Positions 46,612-57,585 of a stretch of DNA of 64,000 bases are shown in pieces. The notes under the pieces are model-generated. The model did no database searches. It saw only the letters and a list, made by a program, of their open reading frames with translations, and was not told the DNA's origin. This stretch comes from Nocardioides islandensis (lineage in GTDB: Bacteria; Actinomycetota; Actinomycetes; Propionibacteriales; Nocardioidaceae), in contig NZ_JADKPN010000003.1 in assembly GCF_015352455.1 (NCBI RefSeq), positions 62,001 to 126,000 of the forward strand, written 5' to 3'. Position 1 is the stretch's first letter; each line of letters starts with the position of its first letter. The position numbers and the translations under genes are program-made.

Positions 46612-47775
46612 TCAGGAGGCCTGCCAGAACCTCAGCCAGTCGACGCTCATCGTCTGCGGGAGGTTCTTCTCCCCGCCGAGGTGCTCGAGCTCGTAGTCGG
46701 AGCTGAGCAGGCTCAGGATCGGGAACTCCGGCTGGCGCGAGATGCCCTCGGAGGTGCGGAACGTCTCCTGCCCGTCGATGCGGAAGACGTACTCCGTCGG
46801 GGTCCACTCGACCGAGAACACGTGGTAGTCGTCGAACCAGCTGTCGTCCTTGCCGGCGAGGTACTGGTCGGGGTCGGGCAGCTGGCCGCCGACCTTCTCC
46901 GCCCCGTCCGTGGTCAGCTTGTAGATGAAGCTGGCCAGGCCGCCGTTCTTCACGCCGTCCCCGAAGTACTCGATGACGTCGATCTCGGAGCCGCCCTTGG
47001 CGGAGTCGGTGGTGCTCTCGGAGATGGCGGGCAGCATCCACAGCGAGCCGTGCTGTCCCTGCCTCTCCTGGAACTTGATGCGCGCCGCCAGCACGCCGTA
47101 CTTGAAGAACTTGTTGTTGGTCATCAGCTGGGCGTTGAGGCGGTAGGAGAACTTCCCGTTCGGCTTCCCGCCGGTCTCGGCCGGGTTGCACACGTCGCCC
47201 TTGCGGTCGGGGTCGGCCAGCACGCTCAGGCCGAGGACGCCGTCGGAGACGTCGACCGCGTCGCTGGAGGGCATCGAGCAGGCGCGGCGGCCCTCGGGGT
47301 TGTACGCGCCCTCGCCGCGGGTCAGCCACTGGTCCGAGAGCTCGTCGCCGTCGAACTCGTCGACGAACGTGGGGGCTCCCCACTCGTCGCCGGCGACGGT
47401 CTCGCTGGTGGCGCCGCCGCCGGTGACCCGGTACGTCGTGCCGGCACCGGAGCCGGCCGGGAGGTCGAAGGCGACATGACCGGCCTCGTCCTGCTCGGCG
47501 GTCCCGACCTTCTTCCAGGACCCGCCCTCCTGCGACTCGAGGGTCGCCTCGGCGCCCTTGTCAGCGGGGTCGAACGTCGCCGCCACGACGCCGGACGCCT
47601 CCTCGGAGGACGCGGGGTCCGCACCCGGTTGGGCGATGCCCGGAAGCACCTTCACCTCGATGGTGGCGTCGCTGCCGCGGAAGAACTGGAGGTACGCGAA
47701 CGCCCCGCCGGCGACGAACACCAGCACGAGGATCGGCACGAGGATCGGGATGGTCAGCTTGGCTGCTCGGGACAA
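46612..47775 (-). CDS. Membrane-anchored GH16 family glycoside hydrolase, paralogue 3
   Basis: The 387-residue protein starts at TTG 47775 (GGGAAG about 9 nt upstream). Unlike its two paralogues it has a single uncleaved-looking helix (about residues 8-30) without an obvious signal peptidase site, so it is probably membrane-anchored outside. The Ig-like domain (about 38-118, [13 protein letters not shown]) is followed by a GH16 domain with EIDVIE, Glu264-Asp266-Glu269. The end, [11 protein letters not shown], matches the other two. Substrate unknown. Confidence 0.88.
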
Positions 47776-47883
47776 CAGTCAACTTCCCTCTCTGATGACC
47801 GCCGCCTCGGTCAGGGTCAGGACTTCATCGGGAGGGGCCGACGGCGAAGAAGCCTGTCCCGGGAAAGCCCAGCGAGTGTGGCA

Positions 47884-47924
47884 CAGGGCCCCCGGGGCGG
47901 AACAAACCCACCCCGAGGGCCCTG
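47884..47924 (-). terminator. Hairpin after the MFS exporter gene
   Basis: The 14-bp arms, starting CAGGGCCC (47884) and ending GGGCCCTG (47924), have one mismatch and a 13-nt loop. It lies downstream of the minus-strand exporter gene ending at 47993 and upstream of the GH16-3 start. Confidence 0.8.
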
Positions 47925-47930
47925 CTGCTC

Positions 47931-47978
47931 ACCGCTGGTCGAGGAGGGCGTCCTGGCGCCCGTCACGAGACCCGGTGA
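47931..47978. repeat. Dispersed hairpin repeat, copy B
   Basis: The stretch from ACCGCTGGTCGAGGAGG to CACGAGACCCGGTGAC is the reverse complement, with several mismatches, of 43598-43645. It shares the GTCACGAGACC word with copy A and with the last codons of gatA (61140-61151). Similar words are common as intergenic repeats in Nocardioides-like genomes (general knowledge, not checked). Confidence 0.75.
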
Positions 47979-47992
47979 CGGATCCGCCGGTC

Positions 47993-49675
47993 TCAGCCGA
48001 CGTGCACACCCTCCGGGCCGTCGGTGGCCAGCTCCTCGTGCTTGACGTCGAGGAAGGCCCAGACGACCGCGGATCCCGCGAGCATCAGGAAGACCCCGAC
48101 CAGGAAGGCCGCCGTGGCTCCCTCGGTGAAGGCGCCCAGGTACGAGACCCGGCCGACCAGCTCCTGCACCGACCCGACGCCGAAGCCGTCCATCAGCTGC
48201 TGGAGGACACCCGGGTCGGCGTTCTGGAGACCCTGGCCGATGGCCGGCGCGGTCTCCTCGATGCGCGCGGTCGTGTAGTGGCTGGCCACCGTGCTCAGGA
48301 TCGCGAGCCCGAGGGCGCCGCCGACCTGCTGCATGGTGTTCAGCACACCGGAGCCGATGCCCGAGTCCTCCGACCGCACGTGGTGCACCGCGGTCAGCGT
48401 CAGCGGCACGAACACCGCGCCCATGCCGAGCGCCATCAGCACCACGAACGGGAAGACGTGCGTCCAGTAGCCCACGTCGGCACCGAGGTGCTGACCGCTC
48501 AGGACCGCCTGGAGGACGCTGCTCTCGCTGTCCGGGACGCTCAGCCGGGAGAACCCGAACAGCGCGATCGCGGCGACGAGCGTGCCGGTGCCGGCGATGT
48601 AGCGCGCGTCGATGCGGTTGACCAGGCTGGACACGATCGTCGCGCTGACGATGATGCCGACGCTGAACGGCAGGAACGCCACGCCGGTCTTCAGCGGGCT
48701 GTAGCCCATGACGTTCTGGATGAACAGGCTCAGGAAGAAGAACATCGAGAACATCGCGGCCGGCAGCAGGGCCATCGCCGCGAAGCTCGCGGCCCGCGTG
48801 CGGTTGGCGAAGATCCGGAACGGGAGCAGCGGGTGCTCCACCCGGGACTCGACGGCCACGAACAGGGCCAGCAGGACGGCGCCGGCCACCAGGCTGGTGA
48901 TCGTCCAGGGGTCGCCCCAGCCGTACGACGGGTTGCCGGCGTGGGTGAGGCCGAAGACGATCGCGAGCAGGCCGCCGGTCCCGGTGATGGCACCGGGCAC
49001 GTCCAGCTGACCCGGGTGGGTCTCGGACTCGGGCAGGAAGCGCGGGGCCAGGAGAGCGGTCACGATGCCGATGGGGACGTTGATCAGGAACGTCATCCGC
49101 CACCCGTGGACGTCGGCGCCGAAGATGCTGAAGTCCGAGCCGGTCAGCCAGCCACCGAGGATCAGGCCGACGGCCGCGCCGGCGCCCGACATGGCGGCGT
49201 ACACGGCGAACGCGCGGTTGCGGGCCGGGCCGGCCGGGAACGTCGTGGTGATCAGCGCCAGCGCCGCCGGGGAGGCCAGCGCCGCGCCGAGGCCCTGGAG
49301 GCCACGGGCGCCGAGCAGCAGCGTCTCGTTCTGCGCCAGCCCACCGAGCATGGAGGCGACGGCGAACACGACCAGGCCGATCATGAAGATGCGGCGACGG
49401 CCGTACAGGTCGGCGAGCCGGCCGCCGAGCAGCAGCAGGCCACCGAAGACCAGCGTGTAGCCGGTGATGATCCACGTCAGGTTGATGCCGCTGATGTCGA
49501 GGTCCTTGCCGATGAACGGCAGGGCGATGTTGGCGATGGTGGCGTCGAGCACCACCATCAGCTGGGCCACGGTGATCAGGACCAGGGCGAGGCCCAGGTG
49601 CCGCGCGCGGCCGTTTTCTGGCGCGTCGACAGCGGCCTCGGAGAGGCCGTCGCCGACGACGGTGTCGTCGGACAT
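47993..49675 (-). CDS. DHA2-family MFS drug exporter (14-TM, EmrB/QacA type)
   Basis: The 560-residue protein has about 14 hydrophobic segments and the DHA2 motifs LDATIANIALP in helix 1, WIITGYTL, and GGRLADLYGRRR (motif A between helices 2 and 3). It is expected to export amphiphilic drugs or metabolites using the proton gradient. The TetR gene 11 bp upstream on the same strand and its palindromic operator suggest drug-induced expression of both. Substrates are not predictable. Confidence 0.92.
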   Translation of the reverse strand: MSDDTVVGDGLSEAAVDAPENGRARHLGLALVLITVAQLMVVLDATIANIALPFIGKDLDISGINLTWIITGYTLVFGGLLLLGGRLADLYGRRRIFMIGLVVFAVASMLGGLAQNETLLLGARGLQGLGAALASPAALALITTTFPAGPARNRAFAVYAAMSGAGAAVGLILGGWLTGSDFSIFGADVHGWRMTFLINVPIGIVTALLAPRFLPESETHPGQLDVPGAITGTGGLLAIVFGLTHAGNPSYGWGDPWTITSLVAGAVLLALFVAVESRVEHPLLPFRIFANRTRAASFAAMALLPAAMFSMFFFLSLFIQNVMGYSPLKTGVAFLPFSVGIIVSATIVSSLVNRIDARYIAGTGTLVAAIALFGFSRLSVPDSESSVLQAVLSGQHLGADVGYWTHVFPFVVLMALGMGAVFVPLTLTAVHHVRSEDSGIGSGVLNTMQQVGGALGLAILSTVASHYTTARIEETAPAIGQGLQNADPGVLQQLMDGFGVGSVQELVGRVSYLGAFTEGATAAFLVGVFLMLAGSAVVWAFLDVKHEELATDGPEGVHVG

Positions 49676-49686
49676 GAAAGGTTTCC

Positions 49687-50325
49687 TCAGTTCTCTATCT
49701 GGTGTGGGTCCTTGAGAGCCGCGGGCAGGATGATCTGGTCGACCACGCGGCGGATGAGCTCCTGGTCGGGCGGGAGCCCCATCAGGAAGAGTCGGTGCAG
49801 GCAGATGCCCGCGAGCGCGGGCGCCAGCAGGTCGAGGTCGACGCCCTCCTTGAGCTCGCCACGGGCCTGGGCCCGCTCGAAGACCTCGCGGCCCCGCGCC
49901 GCCTTGGGGGCGATGACCTTCTCCCGGAAGGCGGCGGCGAACTCGGCGTCGCGGCTGATCGCGGTCAGCACGCTGGCGAACGTCGCCACGGCGCTGTGGT
50001 CGGTCAGGCCGCCGACGCCGCAGAACGTCGCCAGCAGGTCACCGCGCAGGGTGCCGGTGTCCGGCACCTCGTGCGGGCCCTTCTGTGACAGCAGGGCGTC
50101 GATGACGAGGGCGACCTTGCCGTTCCAGCGGCGGTACAGCGTGGCCTTGGACGCGCGGGCCGCGGTGGCGACGGCGTCCATGGTCAGCCGGTCGTAGCCC
50201 ACCTCTTCGAGCACCTGGAGGGTGGCGTCGAAGATCTCCTGCTCGCGGTCGCCCTCGACCCGGGGGCGGCTGCCCTCGACGGTCAGGGCGGCGCCGGGGC
50301 CGGCGGGGTACGGATAGGGGAACAC
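49687..50325 (-). CDS. TetR/AcrR family transcriptional regulator
   Basis: The 212-residue protein has an N-terminal helix-turn-helix (about residues 28-75: IFDATLQVLEEVGYDRLTM, AARASKATLYRRW) and a C-terminal ligand-binding domain of the TetR_C_11 type. It is in one operon with the exporter gene. A 10-bp perfect inverted repeat 22-bp upstream of its start is a strong candidate operator, so it most likely represses itself and the exporter until a ligand is bound. Confidence 0.92.
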   Translation of the reverse strand: MFPYPYPAGPGAALTVEGSRPRVEGDREQEIFDATLQVLEEVGYDRLTMDAVATAARASKATLYRRWNGKVALVIDALLSQKGPHEVPDTGTLRGDLLATFCGVGGLTDHSAVATFASVLTAISRDAEFAAAFREKVIAPKAARGREVFERAQARGELKEGVDLDLLAPALAGICLHRLFLMGLPPDQELIRRVVDQIILPAALKDPHQIEN

Positions 50326-50341
50326 GGTGCTCCTGCTTCAC

Positions 50342-50419
50342 GTCGATGAAACGAAACGGTTTCGTTTCGTCAGAACCGTACAACCACGACCCCCGATGGA
50401 ACAATTCCGTTTCATCGAC
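50342..50419. promoter_or_regulatory. TetR operator: palindrome plus outer inverted repeat
   Basis: GAAACGAAAC (50348-50357), a single G, and GTTTCGTTTC (50359-50368) form a perfect palindrome just upstream of the TetR gene. An overlapping outer 12-bp inverted repeat, GTCGATGAAACG (50342-50353) and CGTTTCATCGAC (50408-50419), spans the region. The outer arms contain the same GAAACG half-site, suggesting two or more dimers binding between the TetR gene and the divergent sigma factor gene. Confidence 0.88.
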
Positions 50420-50519
50420 ATCGGGTGAACCGGTCTGGACCACCTGGGTCCGACTGAACGCCGCAGCCTGGTCAGGCCTCGGGATGGGGGAGACCGTAGG
50501 AGCGGCACGAGGAGTCCGG

Positions 50520-51017
50520 ATGCGCACCGACCGTGGTGAGTTCGAGGAGGTGTTCCGCTCGGCGTACCCGTCGGTGCTCCGGACGGCCTTCCTCGTGCTG
50601 CGCGACCGCGGCCGCGCGGAGGAGGTCACGCAAGACGGGTTCGTGCGGCTCTACGAGCGCTGGGCCGCCGCGATTCGCTACGACCACCCGGTCGCGTGGG
50701 TGCGCAAGGTGGTCGTGCGCGACGCGATCCGCCGTGCCGAGCGCGAGCGGCGCCAGCGACCCACCCTGGTGCTGGTCGACCAGGGCCTCGACGACCGCCT
50801 GCCCGACCTGGACCTGCTACGGGCCGTCGGCGACCTCCCACCGCGCCAACGCGCTGCCGTGGCGCTCTTCTACCTCGACGACCGCCCGGTGGACGAGGTC
50901 GCTGACCTGATGGCGATCTCCGAGGCGACCGTCCGGCAGCACCTGTTCATGGCCCGCTCGCGCCTCAGCGAGGTTCTCGGACCGGCCGACCGGGGGGTGA
51001 GCAGCGATGCTGGCTGA
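50520..51017 (+). CDS. ECF RNA polymerase sigma factor (SigE/SigM-like)
   Basis: The 165-residue protein starts at ATG 50520 (GAGGAG 6 nt upstream); longer frames would run back through the operator. Region 2 is FRSAYPSVLRTAFLVLRD...EVTQDGFVRLYERW and region 4 is LPPRQRAAVALFYLDDRPVDEVADLM with ATVRQHLFMARSRL. It should direct polymerase to a small regulon. The next gene overlaps its end by 11 nt and encodes a membrane protein, the typical place for an anti-sigma factor. Confidence 0.9.
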   Translation: MRTDRGEFEEVFRSAYPSVLRTAFLVLRDRGRAEEVTQDGFVRLYERWAAAIRYDHPVAWVRKVVVRDAIRRAERERRQRPTLVLVDQGLDDRLPDLDLLRAVGDLPPRQRAAVALFYLDDRPVDEVADLMAISEATVRQHLFMARSRLSEVLGPADRGVSSDAG

Positions 51018-51858
51018 CGACGAGCTGCGCGGGCTGCTGGTGTCCCGGCTCCCCGACCTCCGGCCCGAGGTCGAGACCGAGCTCGAGCGCGTCCTGTCCC
51101 GGGCCACGACGAGGGCACGGCGGCGGCGCGCGGCGTACATCGGGGGGCTCGCCGCCGCCGTGGTCGCGACCGTCCTCGTGCTCGGCCACGACTGGCGCCC
51201 CCGGGCGGACACGCCGGACCCCGTCGACCACGTCGACCAGGTGGAGGCGCGCGACCTGGTCAACCGAGGGATGTACGCCGCGCCGGCGGCGCTCAACGTG
51301 GGCCGTTACCGGGCGAGGATGCTGTCCGCGACGGGCGGCCTGCTCGACCTGCAGTTCGAGGTGGACGTGCCGTCCGGCTGGGGTCAGGACGACGTCTACG
51401 CCTTCGCCACCGGCCCGGCCGGCGAGGACGCCACCATGCGCCTGGACATGTTCGCCGACGTCCGGCAGGTGCGTCCCGATCCCTGCACCCAACGCCGGGT
51501 CCGGCCGGGCCCCACCACCCGGGATCTCGCCGTCGCGCTGGCGGGCCTGGCGAAGGTCACGCACACCGGCCCCGTGCCCGCGACCGTCGACGGGTACCCG
51601 GGCCACTTCGTCCGTCTCCATGGCCGCGGCGCTCCGGGCGTCTCTGCTCCGTGCACGGGCGGCACCGTGCCCGTGGCGGCGGAGGCCACGGGCGCGGTAC
51701 AGGCCTGTGAGCTCCCGGGCTGGACCAGCCTGATCTGGGTGGTGGAGGTCGGCGGCCACCGGATCACCATCGCGGCCACCCATGGGCCGGGCGTCACGCC
51801 GGCCGAGGAGCAGGAGCTGGTGGGGATCGTCCAGTCCCTGACCTTCGTCCTGCCGTGA
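51007..51858 (+). CDS. Single-pass membrane protein, putative partner of the ECF sigma factor
   Basis: The 283-residue protein has an N-terminal cytosolic part of about 40 residues with a basic run (ARRRRAAY), one helix (about 44-58), and an extracytoplasmic domain of about 220 residues with cysteine pairs (DPCTQRR, SAPCTGG, VQACELPG). No zinc-binding HxxxCxxC anti-sigma motif is visible, so anti-sigma action is inferred only from position and topology. It overlaps the sigma gene by 11 nt and ends 2 bp before the convergent hydrolase gene. Confidence 0.75.
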   Translation: MLADDELRGLLVSRLPDLRPEVETELERVLSRATTRARRRRAAYIGGLAAAVVATVLVLGHDWRPRADTPDPVDHVDQVEARDLVNRGMYAAPAALNVGRYRARMLSATGGLLDLQFEVDVPSGWGQDDVYAFATGPAGEDATMRLDMFADVRQVRPDPCTQRRVRPGPTTRDLAVALAGLAKVTHTGPVPATVDGYPGHFVRLHGRGAPGVSAPCTGGTVPVAAEATGAVQACELPGWTSLIWVVEVGGHRITIAATHGPGVTPAEEQELVGIVQSLTFVLP

Positions 51859-51859
51859 C

Positions 51860-54663
<2,804 letters not shown>

Positions 54664-54668
54664 AGGGC

Positions 54669-54720
54669 GATTCGTCAGAGATCGCGGCGCTGCGCGCACC
54701 CGGAGGAGCGCTGACGAATC
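54669..54720. terminator. Inverted repeat between convergent ligA and DinB-like genes
   Basis: Perfect 10-bp arms GATTCGTCAG (54669-54678) and CTGACGAATC (54711-54720) fill the 61-bp gap, consistent with a bidirectional terminator. Confidence 0.7.
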
Positions 54721-54724
54721 GAGG

Positions 54725-55849
54725 TCAGAGGGCCGTGAAGTCCTCGGGGAGGTCGCCACGGCCGGTGAGACCGCGGAGCAGGACCGCGTCCTCGCGGCCC
54801 TCGGCGGCGAGGGCCGCGGCGAAGGTGGTGGCGATGGTGCGGGCGGGTACCGAGCCCGGTGCCGAGGCACCGAGGGCGCGGGCGAGGTCGTCGGTGTGCA
54901 CGACGAGCTCGAAGACCCGCGACGGCAGGTAGTCGGCCAGCCTCATCACGCCCGCCGGGGTGTCGACGGGCGCGTCGTCGGGGTGCGCCTCGACGGCGGC
55001 GACCGCGGCGTCGTACTGCGCCCGGAGCCCGGCGACCGGGTCGGGCCCGAGGTCGCGGCCGGCCTGGCGACCGCGCTCGGTGATCGCGTCGGGGTCGGCG
55101 TGCGCGAGCCGGAAGACCCTCGCGTAGTCCAGGGGGTGGTCGAGCTCGGGGGTCTTGCCACGCCCCGAGGTCAGGTACGTCGAGACGGTCACGAACGACC
55201 GGCCCGCGTGGCCGACCAGGTCGCGCACGGTCCACTCGCCCAGGCCGGGGGAGTCCCACCCCGATGCCGGCACCGACGCGGCCAGCGACACCAGGGCGGC
55301 CCCCGCCGCGGCGTACTCGTCGCGCAGCGACCTCGCGCCGAACGAGATCGGACGCCCGCCCCGGTCGCCGGCGAGGACCTGCTCGCGCAGGATGTCGCCG
55401 TGGCCGGCGTGCCGGGCCAGCTCCTCGACCAGGTGGACCAGCACCCAGCGCAGGGTGAGCGGGCCGCGGCGGTTGTGGAGGGCGAGGTCGTCGAGGGCGT
55501 ACGACGCGGCGACGCGGCGGGACTCCTCGGCCGCGGCGCGGTACTGCGCCGACACCGACGCGATGGTGTCCTCGTCGGTGAGCTCGAACGACGCGTCCGG
55601 GTGGTCCGGGAGGCCCAGCTCGTCGCGGGTGCGTCCGTCGAGCGCGACCGGGAACCACACGCCCTCGACGAACGCCGCGTGCTTGACCAGCCCCAGCAGC
55701 GTGGTCCTCGACGGCACCAGCCGACGGCGCGCCTGCTCCTCGGTCAGCCCGTCGAGGAGCGCGAGGATCTCGGCGCGGTTGTCCTCGACGAACGCCTCGA
55801 GCTGCTCGCGCTCGGTACCGACCAGGGTCTGCTCTGCACGGCTCTCCAC
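54725..55849 (-). CDS. Two-domain DinB-like protein (DUF664 + maleylpyruvate isomerase-type)
   Basis: The 374-residue protein starts at GTG. The N-terminal half (about residues 10-170) resembles DUF664 (TTLLGLVKHAAFVEGVWF, and a VHLVEELARHAGH metal-binding histidine block). The C-terminal half (about 175-370) resembles the mycothiol-dependent maleylpyruvate isomerase family (WTVRDLVGHAGR, FELVVHTDDLARAL). Both are DinB-fold, metal-binding domains that use mycothiol in actinobacteria; fusion of the two in one chain is less usual. Substrate unknown. Confidence 0.82.
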   Translation of the reverse strand: MESRAEQTLVGTEREQLEAFVEDNRAEILALLDGLTEEQARRRLVPSRTTLLGLVKHAAFVEGVWFPVALDGRTRDELGLPDHPDASFELTDEDTIASVSAQYRAAAEESRRVAASYALDDLALHNRRGPLTLRWVLVHLVEELARHAGHGDILREQVLAGDRGGRPISFGARSLRDEYAAAGAALVSLAASVPASGWDSPGLGEWTVRDLVGHAGRSFVTVSTYLTSGRGKTPELDHPLDYARVFRLAHADPDAITERGRQAGRDLGPDPVAGLRAQYDAAVAAVEAHPDDAPVDTPAGVMRLADYLPSRVFELVVHTDDLARALGASAPGSVPARTIATTFAAALAAEGREDAVLLRGLTGRGDLPEDFTAL

Positions 55850-55870
55850 GCGGAGAGGATGGCAGCGGGG

Positions 55871-57115
55871 CTAGGAGCCGTCGGTCAGCGGGTGGCGGTG
55901 CAGGCGGGTGGCCAGCAGCCGGCGTTCGGCGTCGTTCCCGGTGAGCGCGAGGGCGCGGGTGTTCGCGGCCGCCGCCTCGTCGTCGCGGCCCAGCCGGGTG
56001 AGCAGCTGGGCGCGGGTGGCGTGGAACAGGTGGTACTCGTCCAGCCGTACGGCCAGCGCATCAACATCGTCGAGCGCCCGGGCGACGTGCTCGGGGCCGA
56101 GGTGGGACAGGGCGACCGCCCGGTTCAGCCGGACCACGGGGTTGGGGTCGTGGGCCGCCAGCACCTCGAACAGGGCGACGATCTGGAGCCAGTCGGTCTC
56201 CGCCCACGACGGGGCGGTGGCGTGGCAGGCGGCGATCGCGGCGCGCAGCTGCCAGGGACCGGAGGCGTGCAGCTCGGCGGCCCGCTCCAGCATCGCCTCG
56301 CCGGCGGCGATCGCCCGGTGGTCCCAGCGCGAGCGGTCCTGGTCGGGCAGCAGCACCAGCGCACCGTCCGCGGAGAAGCGTGCCGCGGCGCGCGCGTGCT
56401 GGAACGTCAGCAGTGCCGCGAGCCCCCAGGCCTCGGCCTCCCGCGGCAGGCTGGTCGCGACCACGCCCGCCAGCCAGACCGCGTCGCCGGCGAGGTCGCG
56501 GTCCTGCGTCGGGCCGTCGGAGGAGACGAAGCCCTCGTTGTACATCAGGGACACGACGGCCAGCACGTCCCCGAGCCGCTCGCTCAGCACGTCGTCCGCC
56601 GGCACGGTGAGCGCGATGCCGGCGGTCACGATCTTGCGCTTCGCGCGCACGATCCGCTGGGCCAGCGTGCGCTCGTTGACCAGGAACGCCCTCGCGATCT
56701 GCGGGGTCGTCATGCCGACCACGGCGCGCAGCGTCAGCGCCAGCCTCGCCTCGGGCGCGAGTGCGGGGTGGCAGCAGGCGAACAGGAGGGCGATGCGGTC
56801 GTCGGTGGCCGTCGTGCCGTCGTACGCCGCGGGCTCTGACACCACGCGCGTCGCCAGCGCGTCCTGGCGCGAGCGCCGGCGTACCAGGTCCAGTGCGTTG
56901 TGCCGGGCCGCGGTCTGGAGCCAGGCGGCCGGGTTGTCCGGAGCTCCCTGGCGGCGCCAGGTCTCCAGCGCCTCGGTGACCGCGGTCTGCACGGCCTCCT
57001 CGGCGAGGTCGAAGTCCCGGAACTGCCGGGCCAGCCGGGCGACCAGGACGCCGGACTCCTCGCGCAGGGTGTGCGCGAGGAGCCCGTCGGAGTGCCGGGC
57101 CGCCCGGTCGCTCAC
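55871..57115 (-). CDS. ECF42-type RNA polymerase sigma factor
   Basis: The 414-residue protein starts at GTG 57115, overlapping the stop of the YciI gene (GTGA). Regions 2 (ARLARQFRDFDLAEEAVQTAV, NPAAWLQTAARHNALD) and 4 (ARLALTLRAVVGMTTPQIARAFLV) are followed by a long C-terminal extension (about residues 180-410) with SLMYNEGF and TPR-like helices. This length and the DGPF/YciI partner fit the ECF42 group, which lacks a classic anti-sigma factor and depends on the C-terminal part for activity (established for the group). Confidence 0.92.
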   Translation of the reverse strand: MSDRAARHSDGLLAHTLREESGVLVARLARQFRDFDLAEEAVQTAVTEALETWRRQGAPDNPAAWLQTAARHNALDLVRRRSRQDALATRVVSEPAAYDGTTATDDRIALLFACCHPALAPEARLALTLRAVVGMTTPQIARAFLVNERTLAQRIVRAKRKIVTAGIALTVPADDVLSERLGDVLAVVSLMYNEGFVSSDGPTQDRDLAGDAVWLAGVVATSLPREAEAWGLAALLTFQHARAAARFSADGALVLLPDQDRSRWDHRAIAAGEAMLERAAELHASGPWQLRAAIAACHATAPSWAETDWLQIVALFEVLAAHDPNPVVRLNRAVALSHLGPEHVARALDDVDALAVRLDEYHLFHATRAQLLTRLGRDDEAAAANTRALALTGNDAERRLLATRLHRHPLTDGS

Positions 57116-57480
57116 TCGTCGAACTGCGAGTAGTCCTCGACCATCGGCCGGATCTCGACGGCCACGCCGGGGAGCTCGAGCTGCGGCCAGGTCCTCACCA
57201 GCGCGATGGCGGCGTCCATGTCGGCCACGTCGATGACGCTGAAGCCGCCGACGACCTCCTTGGCCTCGTTGAACGGGCCGTCGACCACGACCGGGCCGTC
57301 CTCGCCGTGCTTGACCGTCGTCGCGGTCTCGATGCCGAGCAGCTCGGCGCCGGAGTCGGTGAACGTGTCGCCGTTCTCCTGGAACCACTCGTAGACCTTC
57401 TTGTAGACCGCCTGGCCGACCTCGGGGTCGACGGTGGCGTCGAGGTCGGGCCGCCTGGTGAACATCAAGACGTACTTCAT
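57112..57480 (-). CDS. YciI/DGPF-domain protein
   Basis: The 122-residue protein has the YCII fold with MKYVLMFTR at the start and VVDGPFNEAKEVVGGF, the DGPF motif that names ECF42 partner proteins. It is cytosolic, lacks other domains, and overlaps the sigma gene by 4 nt. DGPF proteins are usually targets of ECF42 sigma factors; their molecular role is unknown. Confidence 0.92.
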   Translation of the reverse strand: MKYVLMFTRRPDLDATVDPEVGQAVYKKVYEWFQENGDTFTDSGAELLGIETATTVKHGEDGPVVVDGPFNEAKEVVGGFSVIDVADMDAAIALVRTWPQLELPGVAVEIRPMVEDYSQFDE

Positions 57481-57536
57481 GGGGATCCCTCTCGTCGGGC
57501 CCTTCCCGGGAACGGGTCGGGGACAGTGTTCACCAC

Positions 57537-57567
57537 GTACGGCGCCGGTGCGGCCCGGAAATCGACA
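57537..57567 (-). promoter_or_regulatory. Candidate ECF42-dependent promoter of the DGPF-sigma operon
   Basis: On the minus strand, TGTCGA (57567-57562) matches the -35 motif reported for ECF42 target promoters. The next CG-containing block at -10 distance reads CGCCG, with CGTAC 20 bp downstream of the -35 box. The TGTCGA lies 81 bp before the DGPF start codon. The weak -10 match limits confidence. Confidence 0.45.
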
Positions 57568-57585
57568 GCCTTCTCGAAGAACTTC

